Position numbers and translations under genes: made by a program | Notes under the pieces: generated by a model | Seen by the model: only the letters and a program-made list of their open reading frames with translations | Databases searched by the model: none | What the model was told of the DNA's origin: nothing | In this document: piece by piece, positions 20,820-31,680 of the stretch | Numbering within the stretch: position 1 is the first letter of the stretch | How the letters are laid out: the number at the start of each line of letters is the position of its first letter | Assembly (NCBI GenBank): GCA_043228905.1 | Contig: JBHGNT010000016.1 | Span: 9,796,001-9,860,000, forward strand | Reading direction: 5' to 3' | DNA from: Azolla caroliniana | Taxonomy: Eukaryota > Polypodiophyta | Length of the DNA: 64,000 nucleotides

Positions 20820-22540
20820 TATTAATAAATGTGTGTAAAAAACACTATTTACAATGGGTGTGACCATGAAGTATGGTTACCCACTAACTACACTACACTA
20901 CATGGGTAATGGAACATGTTGAATTGCCAATAGGCAAGACGAACATTCCACCAAGGAAAGGATTTCCACTTGCTCCAATAAAGAAAATTGCCACATTAGT
21001 ACTCCAACTTTCGTAGATATGCTTTCACTCCATGTCTTTCATCGAATACAAAAGCGTTGCGCATATTCCAATTATGACATAATCCCCAATATCTCAAAAA
21101 TAGAAAAACAATCTCCATCTTTGACTTTGGATCCACTTGTGTAAATTGTGCAAACACCCAATGTCTAGGTGTCAAATAACATCGTGATAAAACTTGCCGA
21201 ATTTGAGAAATGTAACTCCAAATCTGAGAAGCAATCAGGCATTGTATAAATCGATGAGTACTATCTTCCATTTGAACAGTGCAAAAAATAAAATTACCCA
21301 TTGCTAGTCCACGACGCTTTAGAGCTAATCCCAAAGGCAATCCTCCAATCAAAACTCTCCAAATGAAGACCTTTGCTACAAGTGGCAATTTAGAATGCCA
21401 ACTACATTGTAAGATTTGTCACCACCCATGATCAGATTTGTGTAATCTCCATTCTTCTTCAGCCTTAGATGATAACCATCTGAGAGACTCAACAAAGCAA
21501 TGATACAAAAGATTAGTAGTCACTTGTAACAAGGATGTTTGACCCTTTGAACACCAATCAATCCACGATTGTTCTCCTGTTTGTAGAGGTAAGGGACCTT
21601 GCATCAATGGAATATTACGTAGTTGTTACCAAATAAACCCATAATTAGGCGGAATGCGTAATAATTGTTGTGCTTCAACAAACTCCAAAATTCTTTGAGA
21701 TGGAGCCTCAACTATATCTTCCACCTCTTTGACCCCCAAACAAAACAAATGATTTAATTGAGAGCGTAATCTCTCCTTTCCTGGCCAACATAATAACTGA
21801 GAAGACACAAGTAACTCTTTTTGCAAAGAATTACAATGCTCTCTACTAGATGATGGTTTCCATACACATAACAAGAGTGCTTCTTGCCATGAGGTAACCA
21901 CGTGTTGAACACATGTAGAGCCCGGAATCCTAAGTGAAATACATCCATTTAGTAATTGCCACCATGAAGCCTTAATTGTTGTCCTCCCATGTGTTAAACC
22001 CTTGTTCTCAATGAAATATTGAACAATCGATATCCATGGTTATGAGTGTGAACACATGTCTTGTAATAATGAAAATCTATGAGCCATCATATGCTTAGAT
22101 AAGTTCAATACTCTAGGCCCCCCCAAGCGCTTAGGAGTTGCTAGATGATTCCATGCAACCCAAGTGATTCCCATCTTATCCCTTTTCTTCCACAACAAAT
22201 ATCGAAGAGGTTGCAAAATAAAATGCAACGCCTTCTTTGTCCATGGCAACAATGACAAGTAATATAATATCATAGGTTCCATAATACATTGTACAACCTT
22301 CAAACGTACATGAAATGGCCAAGATTGTGATTTCCAATACATGAACTTACCTTCAACTTACAAGACATCCATTCAATCAATTGACCATTTGTAACATTCA
22401 TTCCTAATGGATAGCCCAAGTGTCGAAAAATAGAGCTTTTCTTCACCACAGATCCTTGCCATCCAAAACATTCCAAATCCCTTTCAGTACATGATATGAG
22501 ACTAGACATAGTTTTCTTGGAAGACAAAACAATTGATGAT
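20820..22540 (-). pseudogene. 5'-truncated LINE (L1-type) RT end and zf-RVT domain
   Basis: Antisense frames show a LINE RT C-terminal region (22527-22040: IFRHLGYPLGMN, WPFHVRLKVVQCIMEPMILYY, WKKRDKMGITWVAWNHLA, PKRLGGPRVLNL) and, further downstream, a zf-RVT-type domain (21388-20996: VAKVFIWRVLIGGLPLG, LKRRGLAMG, MEDSTHRFIQC). Endonuclease and RT catalytic core are missing, as expected for 5' truncation. No clear poly-A or flanking duplication is visible at the 3' end near 20820. Several stops. Confidence 0.8.
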
Positions 22541-22559
22541 TGGGAGAAACAGAAGTCGA

Positions 22560-23505
22560 AATCGACTCCCTAGTCGCCCTCGCCTACAACCTTAAGACTA
22601 GCTGAACCGACACAGTTGGCTACATGGAAGAGCTAAATCCAAGTCCATCAACTCAAATCAACTGACCTATAAGTCAGGGTCGATGAACATATTGAAGTCG
22701 ATCGAAGAATACGAATTAGAGTAAATGGAAATCCGACAACCGATCGACATGAATGAACCCGAGCCAAGAGAAGAGTTGGCTGAGACATCCGGGCCAGTGC
22801 CAATGACTTCTTCAATCGACACACCAGGTTCTCTTTCCCTTTCTCCTCAAAGCCTTCGAGTTGTTGCATGTAAATCTCTTTATCCAGCTCTCCGTGCAAG
22901 AATGTCGTCTTGACATCCAACTGTTTGATCTCTAGGTCCATGTTGGCAGCTATGCTCAGAACAGTTTGGATGGATGTCATCTTCACGACTGGCGGGAATA
23001 TCTCATTGAAGTCAACACCCTTGTTCTATTGGAACCCCTTCACCACTATGCGGGCTTTATGCCTAGGCGCGTTGTCGACTTCTCTAGTCTTCACCTTATA
23101 GACCCATTTGTTCCTAAGTGCTCTCATACCTTTCGGTAATTCTACCAGGTCGTTGGTGTAGTTTTCATACAAGGAGTTCATCTCGTCTTGCATTGCACTC
23201 AGCCATCTTTCTCTGTCTTGTCAGCAATGGCTTCTTCATAGCACTCTGGTTCACCTTCATCAGTCAAGAGGATGTATTGAATGGCATATGTTGTCAGTGC
23301 TCTTCGAAAGCCATCGGCCCCACAAAAGAGGCAATGAGCCCTTGCTCGAGAAGTAGTCTTGTCGTCAAGCAAACCTCGGGTCTTCTCTATCCCATCGTAC
23401 TCCCTAGTCCAAGACCCCTGTGGTCCCGCCCAAGTAACACACATGCGCGAAACTTTGCGACAACGTCTTTCCTCATATGTTTGCTTCTGTTGTGTTTCCA
23501 CTCTC
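22560..23505 (-). pseudogene. Antisense copia pol fragment (RT N-terminal part)
   Basis: Read antisense: a linker from 23501, then RT blocks WLSAMQDEMNSLYENYTND, LRNKWVYKVKT, HKARIVVKGFQ followed by TAG, VDFNEIFPPVVKMTS, LEIKQLDVKTTFLHGELD, KEIYMQQLEGFEEKG, LVCRLKKSL. It ends before YVDD. The remaining ~200 bp to 22560 is too altered to read. Neither LTRs nor integrase are attached. Confidence 0.8.
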
Positions 23506-23509
23506 TGTG

Positions 23510-24249
23510 GTTTCGCAGCCGATGCTTCTTTGTTTGGTTGTGGGTGTCATTGAGCTTTCTGCTTTGTCCGTCCGGTTAGTTGCGTTGCATTCGGGTTTCG
23601 AACCGGTTCATGAGCAGGTGGAGGTGTCGGCATCGGTGTTGACTCGGGTACTGTTGTGTTGGGCATAGGAGTCATATTGGCTCCTACTACTGCTCGGGCT
23701 GATTGTTGGGTGTCGACTGTTGTCAGCTCCGGTTCCTACCATTCTTCTTGTGGCACTTCACTCTGGCTCCTTGATGCTGTCTGTGGCACTGGTTGTCCCT
23801 ATGTCCTTCAGGTGCTACATCGACTCTTCGAACTAGGTGTCAGGCAGAGTACTGTAAACCATCTTGCGAATATAGGCTTCATGGGTTTGCCACTTTGAAC
23901 CCCTTTGATCTGCTCCTTAAGTGCCTCCTCTGTCAAGTATCCCCAGTCAAATATTTCCCCTTCATATGTAGATATTATGAAACCTGCCCGATTTTTAGGC
24001 ATACAATAAAATCGGGGACTGACATATGCGACCTCCAACAGAAACTTGACGACCTCATGAAAGAATTCATCTTGACCGCCTTGAGTTTGATAGGCTTTGG
24101 CCGATGGTGAATAATCACCGAAATATGACCTCAACACTTCCGATTTAAGGTTTTCCATCGCATCAAATCCTTCTCTTCTAAGATTAAAAAATCGACGTAC
24201 CTATTTGTTGGTGATTTTGGCTTCATTGATTTCATGGACTATTTCTACA
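23510..24249 (-). pseudogene. CC ORF, copy c (antisense C-terminal part)
   Basis: Antisense from 24249: EIVHEINEAKITNK, a stop, then RSYFGDYSPSAKAYQTQGG, FFHEVVKFLLEVAYVSP, MPKNRAGFIISTYEG and FDWGYLTEEALKEQI, all aligning with the CC N-domain of copy a. The coiled-coil part left of 23800 is poorly preserved. The 5' edge abuts an antisense copia LTR. The reading fits in frame with the CC start preserved in sense at 31260-31361. Confidence 0.65.
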
Positions 24250-24560
24250 TGTTGGGGACAAGGCCGTCAATGCAGAAGTGCAAGCAACATTCGTGATGAA
24301 GAATATCCTATGTATGCACGAGCAAGATAGACACAGAGGGAGAGAGAGTGAGAGAGAGAGGCACAACGTATAAATTGTATTTCAATAGCAACAGTTACAA
24401 ATAACAACCAACCTTTACTAAAGGTTACAAAGTCACTTTATATAGTGACTATCCTAGGGCAACTGCCCTTTATGCTATTTACAAAAATGGCCCAAACTTG
24501 GGCTCCTCTTCAAAGAGGAGGTTGGAGTAGCGTCTCCAAGTCCCTTCGAGCCCAACCATG
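24250..24560 (-). mobile_element. Antisense copia LTR
   Basis: Reverse complement of the U3/R/U5 part of the LTR at 31362-31666: shared AGCATAAAGGGCAGTTGCCC, a TATATAAAGTGACTTTG TATA region, a CT/GA microsatellite, and the end CCTTGTCCCCAACA (24250-24263 antisense). The outer U3 part (about 24500-24560) does not match 31362, so the start is uncertain. Confidence 0.7.
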
Positions 24561-24576
24561 TTCTTCTTTTCTCATA

Positions 24577-25158
24577 TCAAAGGCAGATGGACCGAATTCG
24601 GCTCCAGTCCTCCTGTAAACCTGTTTCAGTTTCACTTGATTCCATAAGTTTTTCTAGCTCTACCCTATCCACATAGGGAACCGAGCGAAGGAGGAGAACC
24701 ACCTTCTCTGGTTCAAGCAAAGTTTGCTCCCGAACTGAGAGTTGTCGGAACTTTGCTTCAAAATCAATAAGGGTCTCTAGAACTGACCCATGCTTCTTGT
24801 CCAACTCCACCCAAGCTTCAAATGCCCGCTGAGTCATCTTGGTGGAATCAGCATAATTAAAAACACCAAGCAAATCACGACGGAATTCCTCCCATTCAAC
24901 ATCTTGCGTTTGAAGCTCTTCTATGATAGGAAGAACATTGGTAGCTACCACACGATGGAAGTTGGATTTCTTCAAATTAGCGGGAATATTGCGATGTAAC
25001 ATCTCCACATTGAACACCTACAAAAATCGGGTCACATCCTTTCCAGTGAATGGACCTAACTTCTCTAATACCCCATCCAAAAATCGATCTAGGTTCAGAT
25101 TCCTCTCCCTACCTATGAGAACAACTTCTAGAATTGATTGAAGTTGTGTTGCATCCAT
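24577..25158 (-). pseudogene. Antisense retrotransposon gag-like ORF
   Basis: Begins MDATQLQSILEVVLIG at 25158, has one TAG before FNVEMLHRNIPANL, and continues to 24577 with EWEEFRRDLLGVFNYAD, RAFEAWVELDKKHGS and LIDFEAKFRQLSV. Composition and W/F spacing resemble gypsy gag domains. A leader and antisense LTR lie directly upstream. It is cut off by the copia LTR at 24560, so zinc knuckle and pol are missing. Assignment to gag is by resemblance and position. Confidence 0.55.
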
Positions 25159-25226
25159 GTTAGAAGAGGTAAAATCCCAAAGAACTCACTCTCCTTGCCA
25201 CCCATTTTCATGTCGGGTTCACCACA

Positions 25227-25653
25227 TGTCGTGTCGAAGAACGTCACGTATAAGAGCTTCGCGTGTCCGGGCGGAACCACTAGAGTTCTGAACCAAGAGA
25301 GTGGAAATAAGAAGATGGAAGAGAAGAGTGGGAAGTCGAGCCGGAAGTATCTCAATAGTCACAAGTGGTTTGCAGCCCTACCCGTGAAGACAAAAACCCT
25401 TATATTGTTCCACCTACATAACCAAATTAAGGTGCAAACACAGATTGGAAATCCCTCTAGAAGAGCTTTCCAACGAGCTATAGAACGTCAAAAACAGACG
25501 TCAGAATTGAGAGTTATCAAGAAAATACCGTACAATGCTGCTCCTCAAACGCAGACGAAGAAGAAATGCCAAAATAGGAAATTCACTATTTCTTCGAGAG
25601 AAAAAACCTTTACAAAATAGGACTCTTTGATTGTTCCCCCCCCGTCCATGACA
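25227..25653 (-). mobile_element. Antisense LTR upstream of the gag-like ORF
   Basis: Antisense ends TGTCATGGACGGGGGG and CGACACGACA give matching TGTC/GACA termini. Two bases after the 3' end lies TGGTGAACCCGAC (25213-25225 antisense), a plausible primer-binding site, leading to the gag ATG at 25158. A purine-rich AGAGGGGAGGATTA precedes the LTR start. Confidence 0.6.
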
Positions 25654-26640
25654 ATAATCCTCCCCTCTTATACTAAATTAATGCCATTACATGTAGGCCA
25701 TGTGGCACACACCTAGAGAAGCCAATGCATGTGCGCGATATAAAGCATGTGGGCCATGTGGCACACATGTAGAGAAACTTTGCATGTGCGTTATATGGTG
25801 TACATGAAATACATTACATGGTTTTGACTCTACAACATTTGTTCCAAAATAATGCAAATAAATCCCTAAGAACAATAATACTAAAGAACTTTGAGTCTAG
25901 AATGTAAATCAATTCCAATGAGTTGAATCAGATGGATCTCCAAGGAGTGATGGGTCACCGAACCAAGTCGAGATACGTTGTCGTGCCTTTTGGCGCTGGA
26001 TTGTTTGCGTGAGTCGGGTGGGAACCACTGAGGTTTTGGACTAGGAAGAGGAAGAATTTGAGACGATTCTAATTATAAATAGATTATTAGAAAATTGTGA
26101 ATCCCACAAGTATAATGTATTTTATTGATTAATATTTATGTAAGAATATGTATTTAGATTGATAGAGAAAGATATAGAAATCTCGTGAATTCCACGTCGA
26201 GTATAGTTTATTAATCGGTGTTTTAGGAAATATATCCAATTTCCCAAATATTTCACACCACTATTACATTGTGCTCCCCATCCTTATGTAGTGATGAGGG
26301 AGTCTTAGGAATCCATGCTTTTCTCTAACTATAGACTCCATGCTTTTTCTAACTTGTGCGTTTTTTATCAACTATAGCATTCATGCACGCTAGATGTGCA
26401 TGCGTAGCTTTTTCTTTTAGCATGCGTTTTCTTTTAACTAAAGTTTATCCTAGGTGAACTAACTTTTCGATATGGAACATCTACTTTTTAACACTAATGA
26501 AATGCTAGTGCAATGGTAAGACATTACATTATTAACATGGAGGTGCAAGGTTTGAATCTTGCCCTATGCATGTTATATATATTTTAATATTTTCTACTAT
26601 TTATTCATATTTATTAAATCGGTACTTTATAAGTTTTTCA
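25654..26640. other. Non-coding: short duplication and SINE-like segment
   Basis: A ~57-bp unit with GGCCATGTGGCACACA and GCATGTGCG occurs twice (about 25696-25800). The middle is AT-rich with no feature I can support. Near 26495-26575 there is a tRNA-like segment (GCAATGGTAAGACATT and AGGTTTGAATCTTGCC as A- and B-box-like blocks) followed by an AT-rich tail, related to those near 1500 and 36700. Confidence 0.45.
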
Positions 26641-28312
26641 CGTAGTGTACGAAATACACTACGACAACGTGGTTGTAGTTGAGGCAAGTGTGGAATCGTG
26701 GTGGCACCAATCAGTCGTATCCCTTTACGACAACGGCTGGCCGACGAAGATGACAACACAACCGAGACGAACGACTGGACAATGACCGCAAGACGACGAC
26801 GAACTAACAAAGACCAAAAAGGCTGGAGAGGCGGGAAGGCCGCCGCCAAAACGAAGGTCGAATAATGGACGAGACGCCGGACAGTGATGACGGAGCCGAA
26901 GAGGAAAACGAAAACGGAGACGGCCAAACAAGGATGACAACAACGGTCAGAGCTGGAGCCCGAACGACGGACGAGCAGCCAAATAGTGGCTGAGGAGCGG
27001 CCGAAGCGGCTAGAATAGTCAAACAGTGACCAGAGTGGCCAGACATGTTGGACAGAGAACCGCCAATCGAAGACCGGAATGGGCCGGACAGTTGGAACGG
27101 TGACGGAGCCGGGACGACGATCGGACGACGGTGGCTACATACCAACGACTAGAGTGGTGGTGAGCCAACAGCGGCCCAGTCGGACAGAGACAGTGACCGG
27201 ATGGAGTGGCGGTCGTACAGTCGTAGCAATAGAGCAGCAGCCTGCCGGATAGTAGCTCGATCAATTTCTGGAATGCGCAATTACACATAACGGCTAGATA
27301 GAGACGACCGAACTGGCTGAACGATGGAGATAGTCAAACCGACGGCTAGACAACAACGGAAGAGTAACCGAATAGGCGGCCGGACGGGCCAGATGGATAT
27401 AGAGACGAGAGACAAAAACTGTTGGACATACGACCGGACAACGGATGGCCGGATAATAGCCAACGGCCAGAAGGAACGGCGGCGACCGGATAGGAGCGGC
27501 GGCCTGAAACCCTAAACAGACCGTTGGAGTTGCCGAAACGATGGATTGGATGGGAACGATGCCAGAGACAGAGATGAAGTGGCGGGAAGAACCAAAATGC
27601 TAGGAATGGCCGGCCAACACCCGGAATGGCCAAACAACTAGTGGCTGAACAGAGAGATAGGGACCGTGGACAGAGCTAACAACCACCACAGGCAGAGACC
27701 TGACAGGAGGCTAATAGGATACGTCAAAACATAAAAGAAAGAAGAAGAACAACCAAAAAATTAAGAAGAAACGAAGAAGGAAAATGCAAGAAGGAGAGAG
27801 AAGAAGAACAGAATGATACATCAATACAACAAGAAGAAGAGGATGGCATCAACGAGAGATCTAAGAAAAATACATAGAAGAAATAGATAGAGAAGTGAGT
27901 GAGACAGAACCAAGAGAGAGGAGGGGAATAATAATAATAATAAATCAATCAATAAAACGAAAGGGCAAGAGAGAATGATAGGGGTATCGAACATAATTAT
28001 AAAAACAGGAGGGTACATAATACAATTTTCAAAACCAAAGGGCATTGTCATTAGTTTAGAAAATTTGAGGCTACAATACCTAAATTTAAAAACTCCTCCA
28101 CCTAAAGAAATGGACATGATCAACCACGACAACTCACACAAAATTAAAGGAAGAACACACATACACACAACGTGCTTTTGGACCCATGATGAAGTTCGTG
28201 AGCCGACAGAATGGGAATGTTCGTGTCAATGAAGTCGTTGACCGAAGGAGATGTTTTAGTCAAGCACTCCGATCGAGGAAATTTCGGTCGAAGAAAGATT
28301 ATGATCAAGGCA
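26640..28312 (+). mobile_element. LARD C interior
   Basis: Purine-rich non-coding sequence matching LARD A, including a GGTGACGGAGCCGGGACGAC block (27107 versus 6138). Its last ~220 bp parallels 7240-7457, and it ends directly on the LTR at 28313. The 5' LTR and leader are absent. Antisense open frames are composition artefacts. Confidence 0.6.
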
Positions 28313-28599
28313 TGTTGGATTGACGTGCAAGGCACTCTCCCACGGGCGTGCCATATTGTGTTACCATACGAGATGTACGGGTGATTGATAAGTGTTATAA
28401 GTGAGGGTGAAAGATGTAATGTGTTGATATGTATGTGTAATGTTATACAATTATGAGTGTGAATGTAAGTGTGAGTGTGGTTGATACAAAGAGGTGTGAG
28501 TGAGTGACTAGGTGCGAATGCCAAGGGGGCTTGCACCCTTCTGTATCTACCCTTTTGCACCTATTTAACCCCATATGGGAATGAATGAATAGAATGATC

Positions 28600-28634
<35 letters not shown>

Positions 28635-28781
28635 CCTTAACATTGAACCCCCTTGGGAGGGGGGTGGAGCCATTCTAGGAACCACCCCACACCCTATAAT
28701 GCTTCTCAATGCACATCCCGCAATCATCATCAATCATCATCATTATCATAAATATTAACCCTAACCCTAAACCCTACAACA
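28313..28781 (+). mobile_element. LTR between LARD C and gypsy pol
   Basis: Begins TGTTGGATTGACGTGCAAGG and ends CCCTACAACA. Contains the CCCACGGGCGTGCC block, the CT microsatellite, AACCCCCTTGGGAGGGGGG and TAACCC/CCCTAAA repeats near 28755-28775. Followed by TTTTTGACGACCACTAAGG, the leader also seen at the start of LARD A. Confidence 0.85.
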
Positions 28782-28799
28782 CTTTTTGACGACCACTAA

Positions 28800-30858
28800 G
28801 GAGACCACTACCTACTGGGATGGAAATTTACATTTCACCTCGATCACCTATTTAGTGTCGAAGCAATAACTCACAGGTAAATTAGCAAGATGGACAATGT
28901 TGTTGCAGGAATTCAAATTCAACATTCTTCATTGACTAGGGGTGCAACATGCAATTGTTGATTACCTTTGTCGACTGGAGCTGGGAGAAGAGGGAATAGG
29001 AGTTAAAGATGATTTTCCCAACGCTCAATTTTCAGGTTGGCATAGTAGCAACCACAAAGATGGGTGAGGACACCGTAGATGCATGGAAGAAATGTCAATT
29101 TTTCTTAGTACGGGACTACCACCCAAAAATATGTCTTTAGATGGAAGTTAACGATTAGCCGTCAGAAGTAGGAATATTTGTCTACTGAATGACACACTAT
29201 ACCATAAAGGGGCTGATGGGATATGGGAACGTGCGGTTCAACAATTGAGAAAGAAGCAATTTTACGAGAAACTCATTGCAGTATAGCTAGGGGGGGCATT
29301 ATGCTGGTGAAACAACGGCCATGAAAATATGGAGTAGTGGCCTGTGGTGGCCGACAACTACCAAGCATGCAGTCGAGTATTGTCGACAATGTGACTTATG
29401 TCAACGAACCGGTCAGCCAACAGAAAAATACAAATGGCCTTTTCACCAATATTACCATTAGAACCTTCCCAAAAATGGGGTCTCGACTTTGTCGGCCCAT
29501 TTAAACCAACAGTTATCAGGACTAGAAATCGATATATTATAGTTGTTATAGACTACTGTACGATTTGGTCGAAGCTAAACCTTTACGGGATAACACGACA
29601 GCTTCGACAACCAAATTTCTCTATGAGAACATATGGTGTCATTTCGGTTGTCCAATTGAATTAGTCAGTGATCAAGGTACTCATTTCATTAATAAAATAG
29701 TACATGAATTATCTACATATTATGCAGTAGTGCACAAAAAGAGTACTCCGTACTACCCTCAAGCCAATGGATTAGCAGAGTCTCCAAACAAAACCCTTCA
29801 AATGATTTTAAGAAAAATAGTTAATGAAAACAGAACTATTTGGGATCAAAAATTAAATAGTGCTTTATGGGGGCCTATCACACTTCATATAAAATAGTCA
29901 TCAAATCGACTCCATTTAGAATGGCATTCGGGTTAGAATCAGTAATGCCAGTAGAATTCCAACTTCTAAAACTACGTGTACAAGTCATCGAAAGATTGGA
30001 TGAGGGGCACTTGGAACGAATTCGAAAAGAACAGTTGTTGGCTTTAGAAGAAAGTCGGTTGCAGCCAATGTGTGCACTCGAACAAAAACAGAGACAGACA
30101 AGGGCATTTGTTGACCGACACCGACAACAAAAAGAAAAAATGTTCACAGTCGGTAAGCCTGTACTGGTCTTTTAGACAAAGATGGGTTCAATGCCTGGAA
30201 AACTTCGATTTCGATGGACAAGGCCATTTTGGATAGTGGATAGTGATGAGGAGAGAGAAAAATGATAGAGAAGAGAAGAGGAAGAGAAAAGAATACTTCA
30301 ATATATTATTAAGAAAACAATACAATCCTCTTAGAGTCCAAAAGTAACAACCCCAAATAACTACTTAAATATACTATTAGCCAAAATAGTCTTTTCTTCT
30401 TCACTCTTGCTTCTTCTCACTTCTTCTAGCCTTCATATTCTTCCTCACTTCTTCTTGTAGATATTCTCTTCTTACTCCCTCCATCTCTTGTAGATATTCT
30501 ATTCTTCCTTCTCCTTTATAAATATTCTATATCCCCTTTGTCTCTCCCAATCGCTAAGAGTACCCTCATACTTATAGGTTTTTAGTTGCGTTATTCTTGC
30601 TTTTTCTTAAAATTTCTTTTCTTTCACATATCCTCGAGTTTGTGTGGTCTTTTCCTACGAGCAAAAATCGACTTTATAGACAACAATGATGGCAAATATC
30701 AAGTCGGCACAATCTCAAGAGAAATTATACCAAAATGGGTAAATGGTTTTCGGCTAAAACCATATAAGGGATCAATGTTGATAAAAAGTCGGAGTTGGAG
30801 TCGACACCAACAATCAACCAACCACGTCGTGACGTGGCAGAGTCATAAATGTAAATAG
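28800..30858 (+). pseudogene. Ty3/gypsy RNase H and integrase, interrupted
   Basis: RNase H blocks at about 28815-29030 (FTFHLDH, a SLTGKLARW-like stretch, GVQHAIVDY). Integrase zinc region near 29255-29430 (GGHYAGE, WWP, QCDLCQRTGQPT-type reading), core WGLDFVGPF (29490), LVSDQGTHFINKIV (29665) and PQANGLAESPNKTL (29760) with D, D and E retained, C-terminal FRMAFGLESVMPVEFQ (29920). A ~350-bp insertion at 30240-30590 splits the end; the tail resumes near 30660 with GKYQVGTISREIIPKW and NGFRLKPYKG. Gag, protease and RT are deleted between the leader and RNase H. Frameshifts near 29280, 29560 and 29870. Confidence 0.8.
30240..30595. mobile_element. Short insertion in integrase C-terminus
   Basis: Sequence from about TGATGAGGAGAG to CCCTCATAC interrupts the integrase between PFWI and the GKYQVG block. 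Outer ends are weakly inverted and flanked by similar GATAG/TATAG, hinting at a small LTR or MITE-like insertion. Internally pyrimidine-rich with repeated TTGTAGATATTCT blocks. Class undetermined. Confidence 0.35.
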
Positions 30859-31259
30859 TATTATTATTACTAAAAAAAGGAATATATATATATATATAAC
30901 ATAAATAGTCTTGGCAAAAATATAACAGAAATAATAGAAAAAGCATGATGACTTCTTGGAATGGTCTTTTTCAAGCGACAAAATCATGCAACATTCATTA
31001 CGAGTGGTGAAGCTATTATTACTATATTTGTACTACTATTGTCATAAATAGCATACTCTCTTTCATAATAATCGTCGTAAAATGAAACGTCTATTCCCTC
31101 AAAACCCTATCTTGTCACTTTCTATCTCACAGAAGCAGAAAAATTTTTGAGTGCACAGAATACACAGATTTCATTCATCTTCTCTAGGCACACATTATTC
31201 AAAACAACAATACAACACTCCATCACTCAACAGTTCCGACATCTCCTAGGACGATAACA
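30859..31259 (+). promoter_or_regulatory. Spacer between gypsy pol and CC ORF with splice-acceptor-like site
   Basis: AT-rich, including a TA microsatellite at 30885-30900. Near its end, TTTCATTCATCTTCTCTAG (AG at 31187-31188) is a textbook-looking polypyrimidine tract and 3' splice acceptor about 70 bp before the CC ORF ATG. This would suit expression of a downstream ORF by splicing, but there is no transcript evidence here. Confidence 0.35.
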
Positions 31260-31361
31260 TGCCGATCCCTGTATCAGATGAACTACGACAGTGGCTACAC
31301 AATAAAGGATTGGAAGGGTATTTGCAGGTTGCAAATGTCAAACCACACCCACACACCGTAG
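31260..31361 (+). pseudogene. CC ORF start, interrupted by copia LTR
   Basis: ATG at 31260 gives MPIPVSDELRQWLHNKGLEG and continues to KPHPHTV, matching the CC N-terminus of copy a (acidic helix, WL..HGLEG). The copia LTR starts at 31362. The reading continues in frame in the antisense fragment 24249-23510. It follows gypsy integrase by ~400 bp, supporting an env-like position for this ORF. Confidence 0.65.
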
Positions 31362-31666
31362 TGTCGAATACGAGTGTATAATGGACGTATTCACATTGTC
31401 CCTTTGGACAGCCCAAGTTTGGGTGATTTCTGTAAGTAGCATAAAGGGCAGTTGCCCTAGGATAGTCACTATATAAAGTGACTTTGTAACCTTTAGTAAA
31501 GGTTGGTTGTTATTTGTAACTGTTGCTATTGAAATACAATTTATACGTTGTGCCTCTCTCTCTCACTCACTCTCTCCCTCTGTGTCTATCTTGCTCATGC
31601 ATACATAGGATATTCTTCATCACGAATGTTGCTTGCACTTCCGCATTGATGGCCTTGTCCCCAACA
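31362..31666 (+). mobile_element. 5' LTR of copia element
   Basis: Starts TGTCGAATACGAGTGTATAA, ends GTCCCCAACA, and is followed by a primer-binding site. Contains TATATAAAGTGACTTTG and a CT microsatellite. A 36-bp start of the matching 3' LTR lies at 33861-33896. Confidence 0.85.
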
Positions 31667-31668
31667 TT

Positions 31669-31680
31669 TGGTATCAGAGC
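31669..31680 (+). promoter_or_regulatory. Primer-binding site (initiator Met tRNA type)
   Basis: TGGTATCAGAGC, the standard plant copia primer-binding site, two bases after the LTR. Confidence 0.9.

Noticed and set aside
25138-25620. 160-codon plus-strand ORF starting MKLCCIHVRRGK
   Set aside because: It covers an antisense LTR and leader; no domain is visible, and the LTR termini and antisense gag explain the stretch better.
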